Assembly: GCF_002211285.1 (NCBI RefSeq)
Contig: NZ_LOKX01000020.1
Span: 1 to 64,000, forward strand
Direction of reading: 5' to 3'
Length of the DNA stretch: 64,000 nucleotides
From: Rhizobium sp. R635
Lineage (GTDB): Bacteria; Pseudomonadota; Alphaproteobacteria; Rhizobiales; Rhizobiaceae
Positions 16,274 through 25,089 of this stretch are shown here, piece after piece; the first letter of the stretch is position 1; every line of letters begins with the position of its first letter. Position numbers and translations under genes: made by a program. The notes under the pieces are model-generated. The model was not told the DNA's origin. It saw only the letters and a program-made list of their open reading frames with translations, and searched no databases.

Positions 16274-17755
16274 CTACGCCCTGAAAATGGTCCTGATGGT
16301 CTTCAGGATGGCGTGGGCGTTGCGGGCCTGTTCCGGGGGCAGGGCGGCGCCGTCGCGGAAGCGTTCGGCGCGGCCGGCGAGGGCTTCGGCGATCTCTTCG
16401 GCCAAAGCGGGGCGTTCGGTGAGCAGCGGCGCGAAGGCTTCCTGGTCGATTTCATAGACCGTCACCGGGGTCAGGGCCTCCAGGGCACAGACCTCCTGCA
16501 TGCCGGCGAGCAGGCCGGTCTCGCCGAAGAAATCGCCCGGCGCGAAGCGCCCGCGCTCTTCGCCTTCGCGCCGCGCCACGATGATGCCGGCGCGAACCAT
16601 CATCAGCGAGGGCAGCATTTCGCCCTCCCGCGCGATCACATCGCCCTTGCGGAACTGCCGGACCGTGGTGGTCTCGGCGAGTTTCTGTTTTTCATCTGAT
16701 GTCAGTGTCCCAAAGACCGGAATGGCTTCGATCAGCGCAAGCGGCGTGACGCTCGGCGGCTTGGCGTTTTCTTCCGTCGGCAGGGCGGCGGTCACGACAT
16801 TGGCCGCGGGTGGAACGGCCAGAAGCAGGCCGGCGGATTTGCAATGGCGATAGACGAGATCGAGCACCTCGTTTCGCGCCGGCACGCGCTGGCTGGGGCT
16901 CGTCACCCGGAACTGCAGCTCGACTTCGAGCGCGGTGGCATCCAGCCCCTTCAGGGCGACGACCGGCGGCGGGTCGCGCACGATCGAATTGCAGCTCGTG
17001 AGCGCGGAGAGCATGACCTGGCGGATCGATGCCGGCATCCGCGTCGGGGCGATGCGGATGATGAGGGTCAGCAGATGCGTCTCGTCCGGCCGGCTGACAT
17101 TGGTCAGGCCGAGTTTCGCGAGAAAACTGTTCGGCAGGACGACGATATTGTTCGCGCTGGTCAGGATGTGGGTCGCGCGCCAGTTGCTTTCGATGACGCG
17201 CCCTTCCGTGCCGTCGCTCAACAGGATCCAGTCGCCGATGACATAGGGCCGGCCGAGCGTCAGCGCGATGCCGGAAAAGACGTCGGCGAGCGTGTTCTGG
17301 AGCGCCAGACCGAGAATGATGGCGACCACGCCCGATGTCGCGACGAGGGTTCCGATCGGCACGCCGAAGACGAAGGCGAGGATCGAGAGCGCCATGCCGA
17401 TATAGACGACGCCGATGACGAGATCCTGGAGCAGGCGGGCCTCCCGCGGGCTGCCCTCCAGCACCAGATAGAGCCTGATGAAACCGATGACGGCCCATGC
17501 CAGGTGAACCCACCAGAGCGATTTGGCGACGATGACGAGCAGGGCCTGCGGGTCTTCGGACTGATATCCCTGAAAGCGATGCGGTTCCATGCCGCTGCCG
17601 ACGAGGATCAGGGTCATCACCGCAAAGAAGAGGATCTGCACCACCAGCCGCGTCGTCGGCCGCTGGCTGGAGAGGAAGTACCAGACGAGGATGCCGGCAA
17701 AGCCGACCACGATCAGGGATATCAGCGGCTTGCCGAAGAGCGCGTCGTAGATCAT
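16274..17755 (-). CDS. MscS-type mechanosensitive channel with C-terminal cyclic nucleotide-binding domain
   Basis: This 493-residue protein has four or five N-terminal membrane helices. An MscS core follows, with the pore helix GTLVATSGVVAIILGLALQNTLADVFSGIALTLGRPY, then the beta domain around IGDWILLSDGTEGRVIESNWRATHI. A cNMP-binding domain at about 345-465 follows (FRKGDVIAREGEMLPSLMMVRAG, FAPGDFFGETGLL). The family is known in alphaproteobacteria (MscK/McbK-like cyclic nucleotide-gated channels). It stands between the Rrf2 gene and its putative target operon but faces its own way and is probably separate. Confidence 0.88.
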   Translation of the reverse strand: MIYDALFGKPLISLIVVGFAGILVWYFLSSQRPTTRLVVQILFFAVMTLILVGSGMEPHRFQGYQSEDPQALLVIVAKSLWWVHLAWAVIGFIRLYLVLEGSPREARLLQDLVIGVVYIGMALSILAFVFGVPIGTLVATSGVVAIILGLALQNTLADVFSGIALTLGRPYVIGDWILLSDGTEGRVIESNWRATHILTSANNIVVLPNSFLAKLGLTNVSRPDETHLLTLIIRIAPTRMPASIRQVMLSALTSCNSIVRDPPPVVALKGLDATALEVELQFRVTSPSQRVPARNEVLDLVYRHCKSAGLLLAVPPAANVVTAALPTEENAKPPSVTPLALIEAIPVFGTLTSDEKQKLAETTTVRQFRKGDVIAREGEMLPSLMMVRAGIIVARREGEERGRFAPGDFFGETGLLAGMQEVCALEALTPVTVYEIDQEAFAPLLTERPALAEEIAEALAGRAERFRDGAALPPEQARNAHAILKTIRTIFRA

Positions 17756-17839
17756 CTCTGTCTGTCTCCGGAAGGGGCGGGCGGCACATGATTCAGCATG
17801 TCGGCGAGCCGCGCAAGCCGATGCTTGCGCGGGGGATTT

Positions 17840-18256
17840 TCAGTTCTGCAGCGGGAAGGTCAATTCCTTCTGGTCGGTGTCGACGACGAAGACGGCGAGC
17901 AGGCGGGCGGGCTCGGTCTCGCTGCCGTTGGCGCTGACGCCGTGGCGGTCGCCCGGCATTTCGGAAAAGCTCTCTCCGGCCTGATAGACCTTGACCGGGC
18001 CGTCATTGACCTGGCTGCGGATCGATCCTTCGAGCACGGTGGCGTAGATGAAGGCCGAGTCCGGGTGGGTATGGCCTTCCGAGAAGCCGCCCGGGCCGTA
18101 TTCGACCAGCACGCCCTTGATGCTCTTGCCCGGCACGTTCGGCAGTTCGTGCTCATAGACGAGCGTCACCTTCGCGGATTTGCTGCTGTCGTGGGCGGCG
18201 GCGCCGGTGGCTGTGAGAAAGGCGAGGGCGGCGGCGATGATCGATGCTCTGATCAT
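17840..18256 (-). CDS. Secreted cupin-domain protein
   Basis: The 138-residue protein has a signal peptide (MIRASIIAAALAFLTATGAAA) and one cupin barrel. The first metal motif reads EGHTHPDSAFIYATVLEG and the second FSEMPGDRHGVSAN, giving His ligands typical of small metal cupins. It is third in the operon AhpD-like, SDR, cupin. Being periplasmic, it is the only product of the set outside the cytoplasm. The RBS AAAGGAGA precedes the ATG. Confidence 0.85.
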   Translation of the reverse strand: MIRASIIAAALAFLTATGAAAHDSSKSAKVTLVYEHELPNVPGKSIKGVLVEYGPGGFSEGHTHPDSAFIYATVLEGSIRSQVNDGPVKVYQAGESFSEMPGDRHGVSANGSETEPARLLAVFVVDTDQKELTFPLQN

Positions 18257-18322
18257 GGGAATCTCCTTTGTTGCTGAGGTGGAGAGGACGCGCCCGAGCG
18301 GCCGCGCCCTCAGGCAAGCCGA

Positions 18323-19078
18323 TCACTTCGACTGGGCCGATTTGGCGAACCACTCTTCGAAGGTGATCGTACCGAGCCGCGGATTGTCGTCGGAGACGAG
18401 CGACTGATCGTTCAGTCTCGCGCCGAAATATCGCGCCTCGGCATCGGCCTCGACGGTCCTCGGGTCTTTCGTCGCCTTCAGGTAGCGGGCGACGAGTTCG
18501 CTGAGGCGGGCCCGTTCCGGGCCTGCTATCTCGACCGTGGTGTTGGCGGGGGCGGAAAGCGCCACGTCGGCCATGGCGTCGGCAACATCGTTGGAAGCGA
18601 TCGGCTGAACATAGGCCGGCGACAGGCGGACCGTCTGGCCGACGGTGCCGGATTGGGCGATGCCGTTCAGGAATTCCATGAACTGCGTCGAATGCACGAT
18701 GGTATAGGGAATGCCCGAGGCTTCGATCAGCTTTTCCTGGGCGAGCTTGCCGCGGAAATAGCCGCTTTCCTGCAGGCGCTCGGTGCCGACGACCGAAAGG
18801 GCGATATGGTGCTTGACGCCTGCGGCCTTCTCGGCGGCGAGAAGATTGCGTCCCGAGGTCTCGAAGAATTCGAGCACGGCCTTGTCCTCGAAGGAGGGCG
18901 AATTGGCGAGGTCGAGCACGACCTCTGCGCCGGCAAGCGCTTCCGCCAGCCCTTCTCCGGTGATCGTGTTGACGCCGGAGTTCGGCGAGGCGGCGATCAC
19001 CTCATGGCCGCGCTTGCGCAGGCGTTCGACAGTCTTCGAACCGATGAGGCCGGTTCCGCCGATGACGACGATTTTCAT
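18323..19078 (-). CDS. NmrA/SDR-type NAD(P)-binding protein
   Basis: The 251-residue atypical SDR begins MKIVVIGGTGLIGSKTVERL, with the GxxGxxG nucleotide motif at residues 7-13. It lacks the YxxxK catalytic pair of classical SDRs, which places it with the NmrA/NAD(P)-binding redox-sensor or quinone reductase group. GRNLLAAEKAAGVKHHIALSVVG is a family hallmark. I start it at 19078 (GGGAGATCCG upstream); the longer frame adds a non-conserved tail. It is second gene of the operon headed by the AhpD-like gene (68 bp apart). Confidence 0.87.
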   Translation of the reverse strand: MKIVVIGGTGLIGSKTVERLRKRGHEVIAASPNSGVNTITGEGLAEALAGAEVVLDLANSPSFEDKAVLEFFETSGRNLLAAEKAAGVKHHIALSVVGTERLQESGYFRGKLAQEKLIEASGIPYTIVHSTQFMEFLNGIAQSGTVGQTVRLSPAYVQPIASNDVADAMADVALSAPANTTVEIAGPERARLSELVARYLKATKDPRTVEADAEARYFGARLNDQSLVSDDNPRLGTITFEEWFAKSAQSK

Positions 19079-19146
19079 AACGGATCTCCCTTCGCTGCCG
19101 GGGCGCGGCAGCGTCAAAATTGAATCTTCTCAATGAATTGCGAGGG

Positions 19147-19626
19147 TTAGTTCAGGCCAGCCTTATCGAGGCCATAGGCTTTGTCGGCCGTGCCGGGCAC
19201 GGTCTTGAAGCCGACATTGACGCGGTTCCAGGCATTGATGGCCATGACGACGAAGGTCAGGTCGGAGATTTCCTTCTCCGAAAGCTGGCCGCGAACCCGT
19301 TCGTAGATCTCGTCGGGAACGCCGCCCTCGGGAAGTTTCGTCAGGGCTTCGGTCCAGGCAAGGGCTGCGCGCTCGCGGGGGATGAACAGGTTCGATTCCC
19401 GCCAGATGGCGACGTGATAGATCCGCAGCTCGCTCTCGCCATGGATCTTTGCCTGCTTCACATGCATGTCGAGGCAAAAGCCGCATCCATTGATCTGCGA
19501 AGCCCGGATTTCGACCAGGGCCTGCAGCTTCTCGTCGATCACGCTGCTCCTCAGCGCCATGCTGAATTCCATGAATTTCTTGAAAAGCTCGGGGGACTGC
19601 TGGGCGTAGTTCAATCGCTGGGTCAT
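19147..19626 (-). CDS. Carboxymuconolactone decarboxylase/AhpD-like protein
   Basis: This 159-residue protein carries the AhpD active-site pattern E-x11-C-x2-C-x3-H (EIRASQINGCGFCLDMHVKQA, about residues 43-63). In this family the CxxC pair is a redox-active disulfide used against peroxides. Its RBS AGGAGAAAG sits before the ATG, and two tandem copies of the Rrf2-type operator lie 18-55 bp upstream. It heads the operon with the SDR and cupin genes. A redox or peroxide-detoxifying role is inferred from the motif. Confidence 0.9.
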   Translation of the reverse strand: MTQRLNYAQQSPELFKKFMEFSMALRSSVIDEKLQALVEIRASQINGCGFCLDMHVKQAKIHGESELRIYHVAIWRESNLFIPRERAALAWTEALTKLPEGGVPDEIYERVRGQLSEKEISDLTFVVMAINAWNRVNVGFKTVPGTADKAYGLDKAGLN

Positions 19627-19643
19627 GTCTTTCTCCTCTAATT

Positions 19644-19662
19644 AAGGATATTTAATATCCTT
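19644..19662. promoter_or_regulatory. Rrf2-type operator copy 2 (perfect palindrome)
   Basis: AAGGATAT-TTA-ATATCCTT is a perfect 8-bp inverted repeat with a 3-bp spacer, 18 bp upstream of the AhpD-like gene. It is the best copy of the element also found at 15715 and 19663. Confidence 0.75.
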
Positions 19663-19681
19663 ATGGATAGAAGATATCCTT
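19663..19681. promoter_or_regulatory. Rrf2-type operator copy 3 (tandem with copy 2)
   Basis: ATGGATAG-AAG-ATATCCTT has the same 8-3-8 geometry with two mismatches in the left arm. It directly abuts copy 2 with no spacer, so two dimers could bind side by side. The divergent LysR gene starts 77 bp further on and may be affected too. Confidence 0.65.
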
Positions 19682-19757
19682 AATCTCTGGACTGTAAAGC
19701 CATTCTCGCTTAGTCTGGCGGCATAAAGCCTATGCGCAAAAGTATGAGGGGGCTGTC

Positions 19758-20663
19758 ATGGATATCGTTTCGGCATTGCGGACCTTTCAGCGCGTCGTGG
19801 AGACGGGCTCGTTTTCAGCCGCCGCGCATGATCTCGACGTGACCCAGCCGGCGGTCTCGCGGCAGGTCGCGGCACTCGAAGGCCATTTCAACACGCGCCT
19901 CCTGCATCGCACGACGAGCGGCCTGTCGCTGACGGCCGAAGGGGAACGGATGCTGCCGATGGCGCTGAGGATTCTCGAAGCGGTGGAGGAGCTCGGCGAT
20001 GCCGCCGGATCGGATGGAGCGATCGCTTCGGGCAAGGTCAGACTCAGCGTTCCCGCACCGCTCGGCCTCTATCTCAGCGAGCGGCTGGGCGATCTTCTCG
20101 CTGCCCATCCGAAGCTCTCGGCCGAGCTGCTCTTCAGGGAGCAGAGCTCGGACATGATCGAGGAGCGCCTGGACCTCGAAGTGCGCCTTGGCCCGGTCGC
20201 CGACAGCAGCCTCGTCTGCCGGCGGATCGGCTGGACGACGGCCTTCCTCGTCGCGTCTCCCGCCTATCTCGCACGCAGGGCGGCGCCGTGCGCCCCGAAG
20301 GACATCAAGGACCATGAATGCCTGTGCTACAGCAGGGCAGGCGAGGCCAACATATGGTCCTTCTCGAACGGCTCGGAGGACATGACCGTCCGGATCTCGC
20401 CGCGGCTGACCGCCTGCAACGCGGTCGCCATTCACAGGGCGGCCCTTGCCGGCGCGGGGCTTGCGGTGCTCTCCCACATCATCGCCATGCCCGATATCGC
20501 CGCCGGCCGGCTGATCCCGGTGATGAAGGATTTCCAGCCGAGCCGGCTGCCGGTCACCGTCGTCTATCCCTCGCGACGCAACATGCCGCTGCGCGTCAAG
20601 ACTGTTCTGGATTTTCTGATGGATGCGATGGGGCAGGACCCGTCCATGTGCGCAAGCGGCTGA
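19758..20663 (+). CDS. LysR family transcriptional regulator
   Basis: The 301-residue regulator has the LysR winged helix at residues 3-62 (ALRTFQRVVETGSFSAAAHDLDVTQPAVSRQVAALEGHF). A periplasmic-binding-like effector domain follows to about 290. It belongs to the CrgA/AaeR-like branch, with the short VRLSVPAPLGLYLSERLG opening of the effector domain. It diverges from the AhpD-like operon across 131 bp and may add a second control to it. Effector unknown. Confidence 0.9.
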   Translation: MDIVSALRTFQRVVETGSFSAAAHDLDVTQPAVSRQVAALEGHFNTRLLHRTTSGLSLTAEGERMLPMALRILEAVEELGDAAGSDGAIASGKVRLSVPAPLGLYLSERLGDLLAAHPKLSAELLFREQSSDMIEERLDLEVRLGPVADSSLVCRRIGWTTAFLVASPAYLARRAAPCAPKDIKDHECLCYSRAGEANIWSFSNGSEDMTVRISPRLTACNAVAIHRAALAGAGLAVLSHIIAMPDIAAGRLIPVMKDFQPSRLPVTVVYPSRRNMPLRVKTVLDFLMDAMGQDPSMCASG

Positions 20664-20746
20664 GCGCCGGGATCTGCCGCCATCGGCCGTGCCGCGTCAG
20701 TTTCCGCCTTGCCTAAGTCAGGCGAATCCTGCCAAGTCGTCTGATC

Positions 20747-21874
20747 ATGCAATTTGCGCCGCAACAAGACGAAGCCCTCAAGGCTGTTTCGAAATGGCTG
20801 AACGAAGGGCGCTCGCCGCTTTTTCGCCTGTTCGGCTATGCCGGAACGGGCAAGACCACGCTTGCCCGGCATTTTGCCGAGAATGTCGACGGCGACGTGC
20901 TGTTTGCCGCCTTCACCGGCAAGGCCGCGCAGGTGCTGCGCTCGCGCGGCGCCTCCAACGCCAAGACGATCCATTCGCTGATCTACCGCCCGCGCGGCGA
21001 GGAAGCGGTGGAGGACGAGGAAACCGGCAAGACCTCGATCGCGCCGATGTTTTCGATCAACCGGCAGAGCCCGGTCGCGAAAGCCGCGCTGATCATCGTC
21101 GACGAATGCTCGATGGTGGACGAGGCGCTCGGCAAGGACCTGATGAGCTTCGGCACGCCGATCCTGGTGCTCGGTGATCCCGGTCAGCTGCCGCCGGTTT
21201 CGGGCGGCGGCTACTTCACCAACCAGGATCCGGATTATCTGCTGACCGATATCCACCGGCAGGCGCGCGACAATCCGATCATCAAGCTCGCCATGCAGGT
21301 GCGTGAAGGCAATGAGATCATGTATGGCGACTACGGCACGGCCAAGGTGATCTCGAAGAGCGAGGTAACGCAGGACCTCGTGATGAAAGCCGACCAGGTG
21401 CTTGTCGGCACCAACCGGACGCGGCGGCGCTACAATCAGCGCCTGCGCGAATTGAAGGGTTTCAGCGCCGATTATCCGCAGACCGGCGACAAGCTCGTCT
21501 GCCTCCGCAACGATCCGGCCAAGGGCCTGCTCAACGGCTCGCTTTGGCAGGTGATGACCTCTTCCAAGGAAACGACGAAGCCCGGCATCAACCTGCTCGT
21601 CCGTCCCGAAGACGACGACATGGACCGCGGGGCGGCCAAGATCAAGCTGCTCAAACAGGCCTTCGAAGATGTCGAGGGCGAGATCCCCTGGAACACGCGC
21701 AAGCGTTATGACGAGTTCGACTACGGTTATGCGCTCACCGTTCACAAGGCGCAGGGCTCGCAGTGGAACGACGTCGTGCTGTTCGACGAGAGCTGGGCTT
21801 TTCGCGACACGCGGGAGCGATGGCTCTATACCGCGATCACGCGCGCGGCGGAGACGCTGACGATCGTGCGTTGA
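20747..21874 (+). CDS. RecD/Dda-like superfamily 1 DNA helicase
   Basis: The 375-residue protein has the SF1 helicase motifs in order. Walker A is GYAGTGKTT (about residues 29-37), Walker B IIVDECSMVDE, motif III LGDPGQLPPVSGG, motif V VHKAQGSQWNDVVLFDES, and motif VI LYTAITRAAETLTIV. It is short, without the N-terminal extension of RecD2, and resembles the phage Dda type. It stands alone with no recB/recC neighbour. Likely 5'-3' helicase in repair or replication; the specific role is not known. Confidence 0.87.
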   Translation: MQFAPQQDEALKAVSKWLNEGRSPLFRLFGYAGTGKTTLARHFAENVDGDVLFAAFTGKAAQVLRSRGASNAKTIHSLIYRPRGEEAVEDEETGKTSIAPMFSINRQSPVAKAALIIVDECSMVDEALGKDLMSFGTPILVLGDPGQLPPVSGGGYFTNQDPDYLLTDIHRQARDNPIIKLAMQVREGNEIMYGDYGTAKVISKSEVTQDLVMKADQVLVGTNRTRRRYNQRLRELKGFSADYPQTGDKLVCLRNDPAKGLLNGSLWQVMTSSKETTKPGINLLVRPEDDDMDRGAAKIKLLKQAFEDVEGEIPWNTRKRYDEFDYGYALTVHKAQGSQWNDVVLFDESWAFRDTRERWLYTAITRAAETLTIVR

Positions 21875-21920
21875 TCCCGGTTGGGGATGGGGACGGGGAC
21901 GGTGGCGGCCGTCGGGGGCG

Positions 21921-22613
21921 TCAGGCCTGCACGATGCCGAGCAGGACGGCCTTGGCGATTGCCTGGAAGCGGTTGTTGGCGCGGAATTTCAGGATGATTC
22001 CGGCTTCGAGATCCCTGGTCTCGTCGTGCTTCAGGTCGAGCGCCCGGGCGATGCGCTGGGTGGAATAGCCCTCGGCCATCAGTTCCAGACAGCGAAGCTC
22101 CCGTGGAGTGAGGCTGGAACTGTCCTGATTGTCGTTGAGCGGCGTCATCTCCATGCTGCCGTCGAAATCCAGGAGGTCGCCGACCTGCTGGAGCTGGCGG
22201 TGCAGCGTCGACATTTCGGCCGTCAGCTCGCGCTTGCGTACCTGCAGGGCTTCGCGGAACATCGATTCGGCCCGTTCCTGCGAATCGGCCTTGCGAAGCT
22301 CGTCCATCAATTCCTGGATGACGGCGATCGGCATGCCCGTCTCGCGGCAGACGGTGATGACGGCCATGCGCATCACGTCGTCCTCTCCGTAGACCCGCAT
22401 CAGGCCGATGCGATTGGCCGAGATCAATCCCTTCTCTTCGTAGAAATGCAGTGTCCTGTGCGTGACGCCGAATGCGTTTGCCATATCGGCAATTGGCACG
22501 GGACCATCAGGCAGATCCGGCGGCAGCGCGGCCGAAGGCAGAAACCGGTATCTGGACCGGGCCTCCGAAGCGATACCGGCGGTAGCAAACAGGCGTTTGG
22601 AACCGTCTGGCAT
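21921..22613 (-). CDS. MerR-HTH protein with a C-terminal LuxR/GerE HTH
   Basis: This 230-residue protein begins with a MerR-type winged helix (about residues 40-110: PIADMANAFGVTHRTLHFYEEKGLISANRIGLMRVYGEDDVMRM) and a coiled-coil dimerisation helix (~115-155). It ends with a GerE-like helix-turn-helix (~168-228: SLTPRELRCLELMAEGYSTQRIARALDLKHDETRDLEAGIILKFRANNRFQAIAKAVLLGI). Two DNA-binding heads in one chain is unusual. The ATG at 22613 has AGGAGGG before it; the longer frame upstream is not conserved-looking. No effector domain is visible. The target is unknown. Confidence 0.8.
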   Translation of the reverse strand: MPDGSKRLFATAGIASEARSRYRFLPSAALPPDLPDGPVPIADMANAFGVTHRTLHFYEEKGLISANRIGLMRVYGEDDVMRMAVITVCRETGMPIAVIQELMDELRKADSQERAESMFREALQVRKRELTAEMSTLHRQLQQVGDLLDFDGSMEMTPLNDNQDSSSLTPRELRCLELMAEGYSTQRIARALDLKHDETRDLEAGIILKFRANNRFQAIAKAVLLGIVQA

Positions 22614-23056
22614 GAACCCTCCTAGGGCATGTTGTTGCACCTCATGCGGTTTGCCAGTTGCTTCCCGGTCGCGGCGAGTGGGGTTTTCCTCTGAGCGTTC
22701 TGGTATGGGAAAAGAAGCAGTACGCGGCCTACGTTTACGCGACACAATGTCCACGTTATGCGTGAACGATCTTTTTTATAAGTGCTAAAAATAATCTCTT
22801 TTAAATGGGATAGCAACGTGACGGCATGTTTTGCAGGCTTTGCGTGACGGGCCGCCGCAAAAGCACGCGCCGCGCCGGCGCATCCGTCGGGCTTCTTCCA
22901 AGGCGACGGAACTACTATTTACGGTACTATGCTGTACTGCAATGCCGATCCATCAGCGATCGGTATCGCATCCATCTGCGATTCTCGTTGGCCATCGCCG
23001 GGCACTTGGCTTAAAAGCGGGGCCTCCCGTTTTCCGAGACCGATGGATCATCCGCC
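22614..23056. other. Long intergenic region between the MerR-LuxR gene and pdxJ
   Basis: These 443 bp separate two divergent genes. The first ~200 bp are AT-richer than the surroundings (around 22740-22810) and hold the likely promoters. I see no conserved ORF, tRNA, hairpin terminator or repeat unit of the kinds found elsewhere in the window. Confidence 0.6.
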
Positions 23057-23809
23057 ATGCCAGCCAAGCTCTCCGTCAACCTCAATGCCGTCGCCATGCT
23101 GCGCAACCGGCGCGATCTGCCCTGGCCGAGCGTCGAAGCGCTCGGGCGGATCGCCCTTGTCGCGGGCGCCAGCGGCCTGACGGTGCATCCGCGCCCCGAC
23201 CAGCGCCACATCAGATTTTCCGACCTTCCCGTCATCCGCAACCTGATCGACGACGAATTCCCGAAGGCCGAGTTCAACATCGAGGGTTATCCCACGGAGG
23301 AATTCCTCGAACTCTGCGCGGGTGCCGCGCCCGAGCAGGTGACGCTGGTGCCGGACGATCCTTCGCAGGCGACCTCCGATCACGGCTGGGATTTCCGCAA
23401 ACACCAGGCGTTCCTCACCGATGTCGTCGCGCGGCTGAAGAAGATGGGATGCCGGGTCTCGCTCTTTGCCGACGGCGATGGCGACGCGGAAGCAGTCAAG
23501 ATCGCCAAGGCGGTCGGCGCCGACCGGATCGAACTTTACACCGGTCCCTATGGCGGCTGCTACGACGCGCCGGAGCGGGCCGCGCCGATCCTCGAAGCGC
23601 TGGGGAAGACGGCGGATGTGGCGCTGGCGATCGGCCTTGGCGTCAATGCCGGGCATGATCTGACGGTGGCGAACCTGCCTGATCTGGTGAAGCGTATTCC
23701 GGATCTCGCTGAAGTCTCGATCGGCCATGGGCTGACTGCGGATGCGCTGGAATACGGCATGGCGGAAACGGTGCGGCGGTTCTGCAGGGCTTGTGGGCAG
23801 AAGGTTTGA
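23057..23809 (+). CDS. pdxJ: Pyridoxine 5'-phosphate synthase
   Basis: The 250-residue TIM-barrel enzyme condenses 1-deoxyxylulose 5-phosphate with 3-amino-1-hydroxyacetone phosphate to pyridoxine phosphate, the last ring-forming step of vitamin B6 synthesis. [45 protein letters not shown] and GVNAGHDL are PdxJ motifs. The first motif departs from the common DHVATLRxARG form, as in rhizobial PdxJ. It is monocistronic here; the following gap is filled by repeats. Confidence 0.93.
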   Translation: MPAKLSVNLNAVAMLRNRRDLPWPSVEALGRIALVAGASGLTVHPRPDQRHIRFSDLPVIRNLIDDEFPKAEFNIEGYPTEEFLELCAGAAPEQVTLVPDDPSQATSDHGWDFRKHQAFLTDVVARLKKMGCRVSLFADGDGDAEAVKIAKAVGADRIELYTGPYGGCYDAPERAAPILEALGKTADVALAIGLGVNAGHDLTVANLPDLVKRIPDLAEVSIGHGLTADALEYGMAETVRRFCRACGQKV

Positions 23810-23891
23810 GAGAGGTCGTTACCTCAGTTTTTGACCGGAATCGAGACATGACGTTTCTGGCCGTAGGCGCAGTATACGTATCGGGTCTTCC

Positions 23892-23939
23892 GCGCCCAAG
23901 GACTTGGGCGCACTGGATTCCTGTGACAAGCACAGGAAT
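23892..23939. repeat. ATTCCTGTG/CACAGGAAT palindromic repeat, copy 1
   Basis: GCGCCCAAG-GA-CTTGGGCGC (23892-23911) is a perfect hairpin. It is followed by ATTCCTGTG-ACAAG-CACAGGAAT (23917-23939), then ATGAGGGAG. A mirror-image copy lies 87 bp further on. They fill most of the 346-bp gap 23810-24155, which contains no gene I can support. Confidence 0.7.
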
Positions 23940-24025
23940 GAGGGAGAGTAAATTAAGCGCCTTCGGCAGAATTTTCCGTTGCCATTGAGGCAACAGGTGA
24001 TGGGAAGTCCTAGCTCTCCTCCCTC

Positions 24026-24073
24026 ATTCCTGTGCTCGTCACAGGAATCCAGCCACGGCGCGTCTGCGCCGTG
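24026..24073. repeat. ATTCCTGTG/CACAGGAAT palindromic repeat, copy 2 (inverted)
   Basis: ATTCCTGTG-CTCGT-CACAGGAAT (24026-24048) is followed by CACGGCGC-GTCT-GCGCCGTG (24054-24073). Order and flanks (CTCCCTC before) are the mirror of copy 1, so the pair forms a large inverted unit between the convergent pdxJ and QorB-like genes and could serve as a two-way terminator. Confidence 0.7.
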
Positions 24074-24155
24074 AGTGACTCATCTGATGTGACGGGGGTA
24101 GTGCCCAGGATCGGAGTTGCTCCTCCATGCAACAAGGCAGGGAGGAGCAAAGGAC

Positions 24156-25061
24156 TCAATGGCCAGAATTACCCGGAGCCGTCAGCGCAGCCTTGTGCGC
24201 CACGAAGAAATCCTTCAGCGGCTGTTGCTGCTTGCCCGTCAGCTTGGCGAAGTCTCCGGTGACGATCGCGAATTTGCCGGCGCGGGTGTTGGCGTCGGCG
24301 GAGACCAGCATGTCGGCGATGAAGCCGGGGAGGCCGGCGCCGCGGATGCCCTGGCCGAGCTGCTCGTCCGTGACGTCGACCACGTCGAGCGGCTTGCCTG
24401 ATGCTTCGGAGACGGCGGCGGCGATCTGCCGGTTGCTCAGCAGCTCGGTGCCGGTCAGCGTATAGGTGATGCTTTCGGAGGCGCCGGCGGCAAGGGCCGC
24501 GGCGATCGCCAGGGCGCAGTCGTCACGCGAGATGGTCGCGATCTTGCCGTCGCCGGTGGCGGTGTACCATTTGCCGCCCTGCAGGTTGTGCGGCATCGCG
24601 TGCAGGTAATTGTCGTGATACCAGGCATTGCGGAAGATCGTATAGGCGACGCCGCTTGCCTTGACGGCGTTTTCGCTGCCGAGGTGATCGGGCGCGAAGA
24701 CGACGAGCGAATCGTCGGGCGCCGGCATCGAGGTGTAGGCGATGTGCTTGACGCCTGCCTTGGCGGCAGCGGCGACGGCAGCCTTGTGCTGGACGAGACG
24801 CTTGCCGGGAGTGTCGAGCGCATCGGTGCTGATGATCAGCAGCCGGTCGATGCCGGCGAAAGCCTTCTCCAGGCCGGCCGCGTCATCGAAATCGGCCTTG
24901 CGGGTGACGACGCCCTTGTCTGCGAGAGCGGAGAGCTTCTCGGGGCTGCGCGTTGCCGCGACGATCCTGCCGGGGGCGACCTTGTAGGTCTCGATGAGGT
25001 GATGGATGACACGCTGGCCGAGCTGTCCGGCGGCGCCGGTGACCAGGATGGTTTCGCTCAT
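24156..25061 (-). CDS. QorB-like NmrA-family NAD(P)H quinone oxidoreductase
   Basis: The 301-residue atypical SDR opens SETILVTGAAGQLGQRVIHHL with the nucleotide motif at residues 8-14. It shows ATRSPEKLSALADKGVVTRKADFDD, the pattern of QorB/YtfG quinone reductases that use NADPH. GVAYTIFRNAWYHDNYLHAM and ISRDDCALAIAAALA are also family features. It is divergent from an HxlR regulator, the same pairing as ytfG/ytfH in E. coli, which supports the call. Confidence 0.88.
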   Translation of the reverse strand: MSETILVTGAAGQLGQRVIHHLIETYKVAPGRIVAATRSPEKLSALADKGVVTRKADFDDAAGLEKAFAGIDRLLIISTDALDTPGKRLVQHKAAVAAAAKAGVKHIAYTSMPAPDDSLVVFAPDHLGSENAVKASGVAYTIFRNAWYHDNYLHAMPHNLQGGKWYTATGDGKIATISRDDCALAIAAALAAGASESITYTLTGTELLSNRQIAAAVSEASGKPLDVVDVTDEQLGQGIRGAGLPGFIADMLVSADANTRAGKFAIVTGDFAKLTGKQQQPLKDFFVAHKAALTAPGNSGH

Positions 25062-25089
25062 ACGTCATTTCCTTCTGCGTTTAATGGTG

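Noticed and set aside
20564..21745. A 393-codon minus-strand frame opposite the helicase
   Set aside because: The plus-strand gene has all helicase motifs; the minus frame has none.
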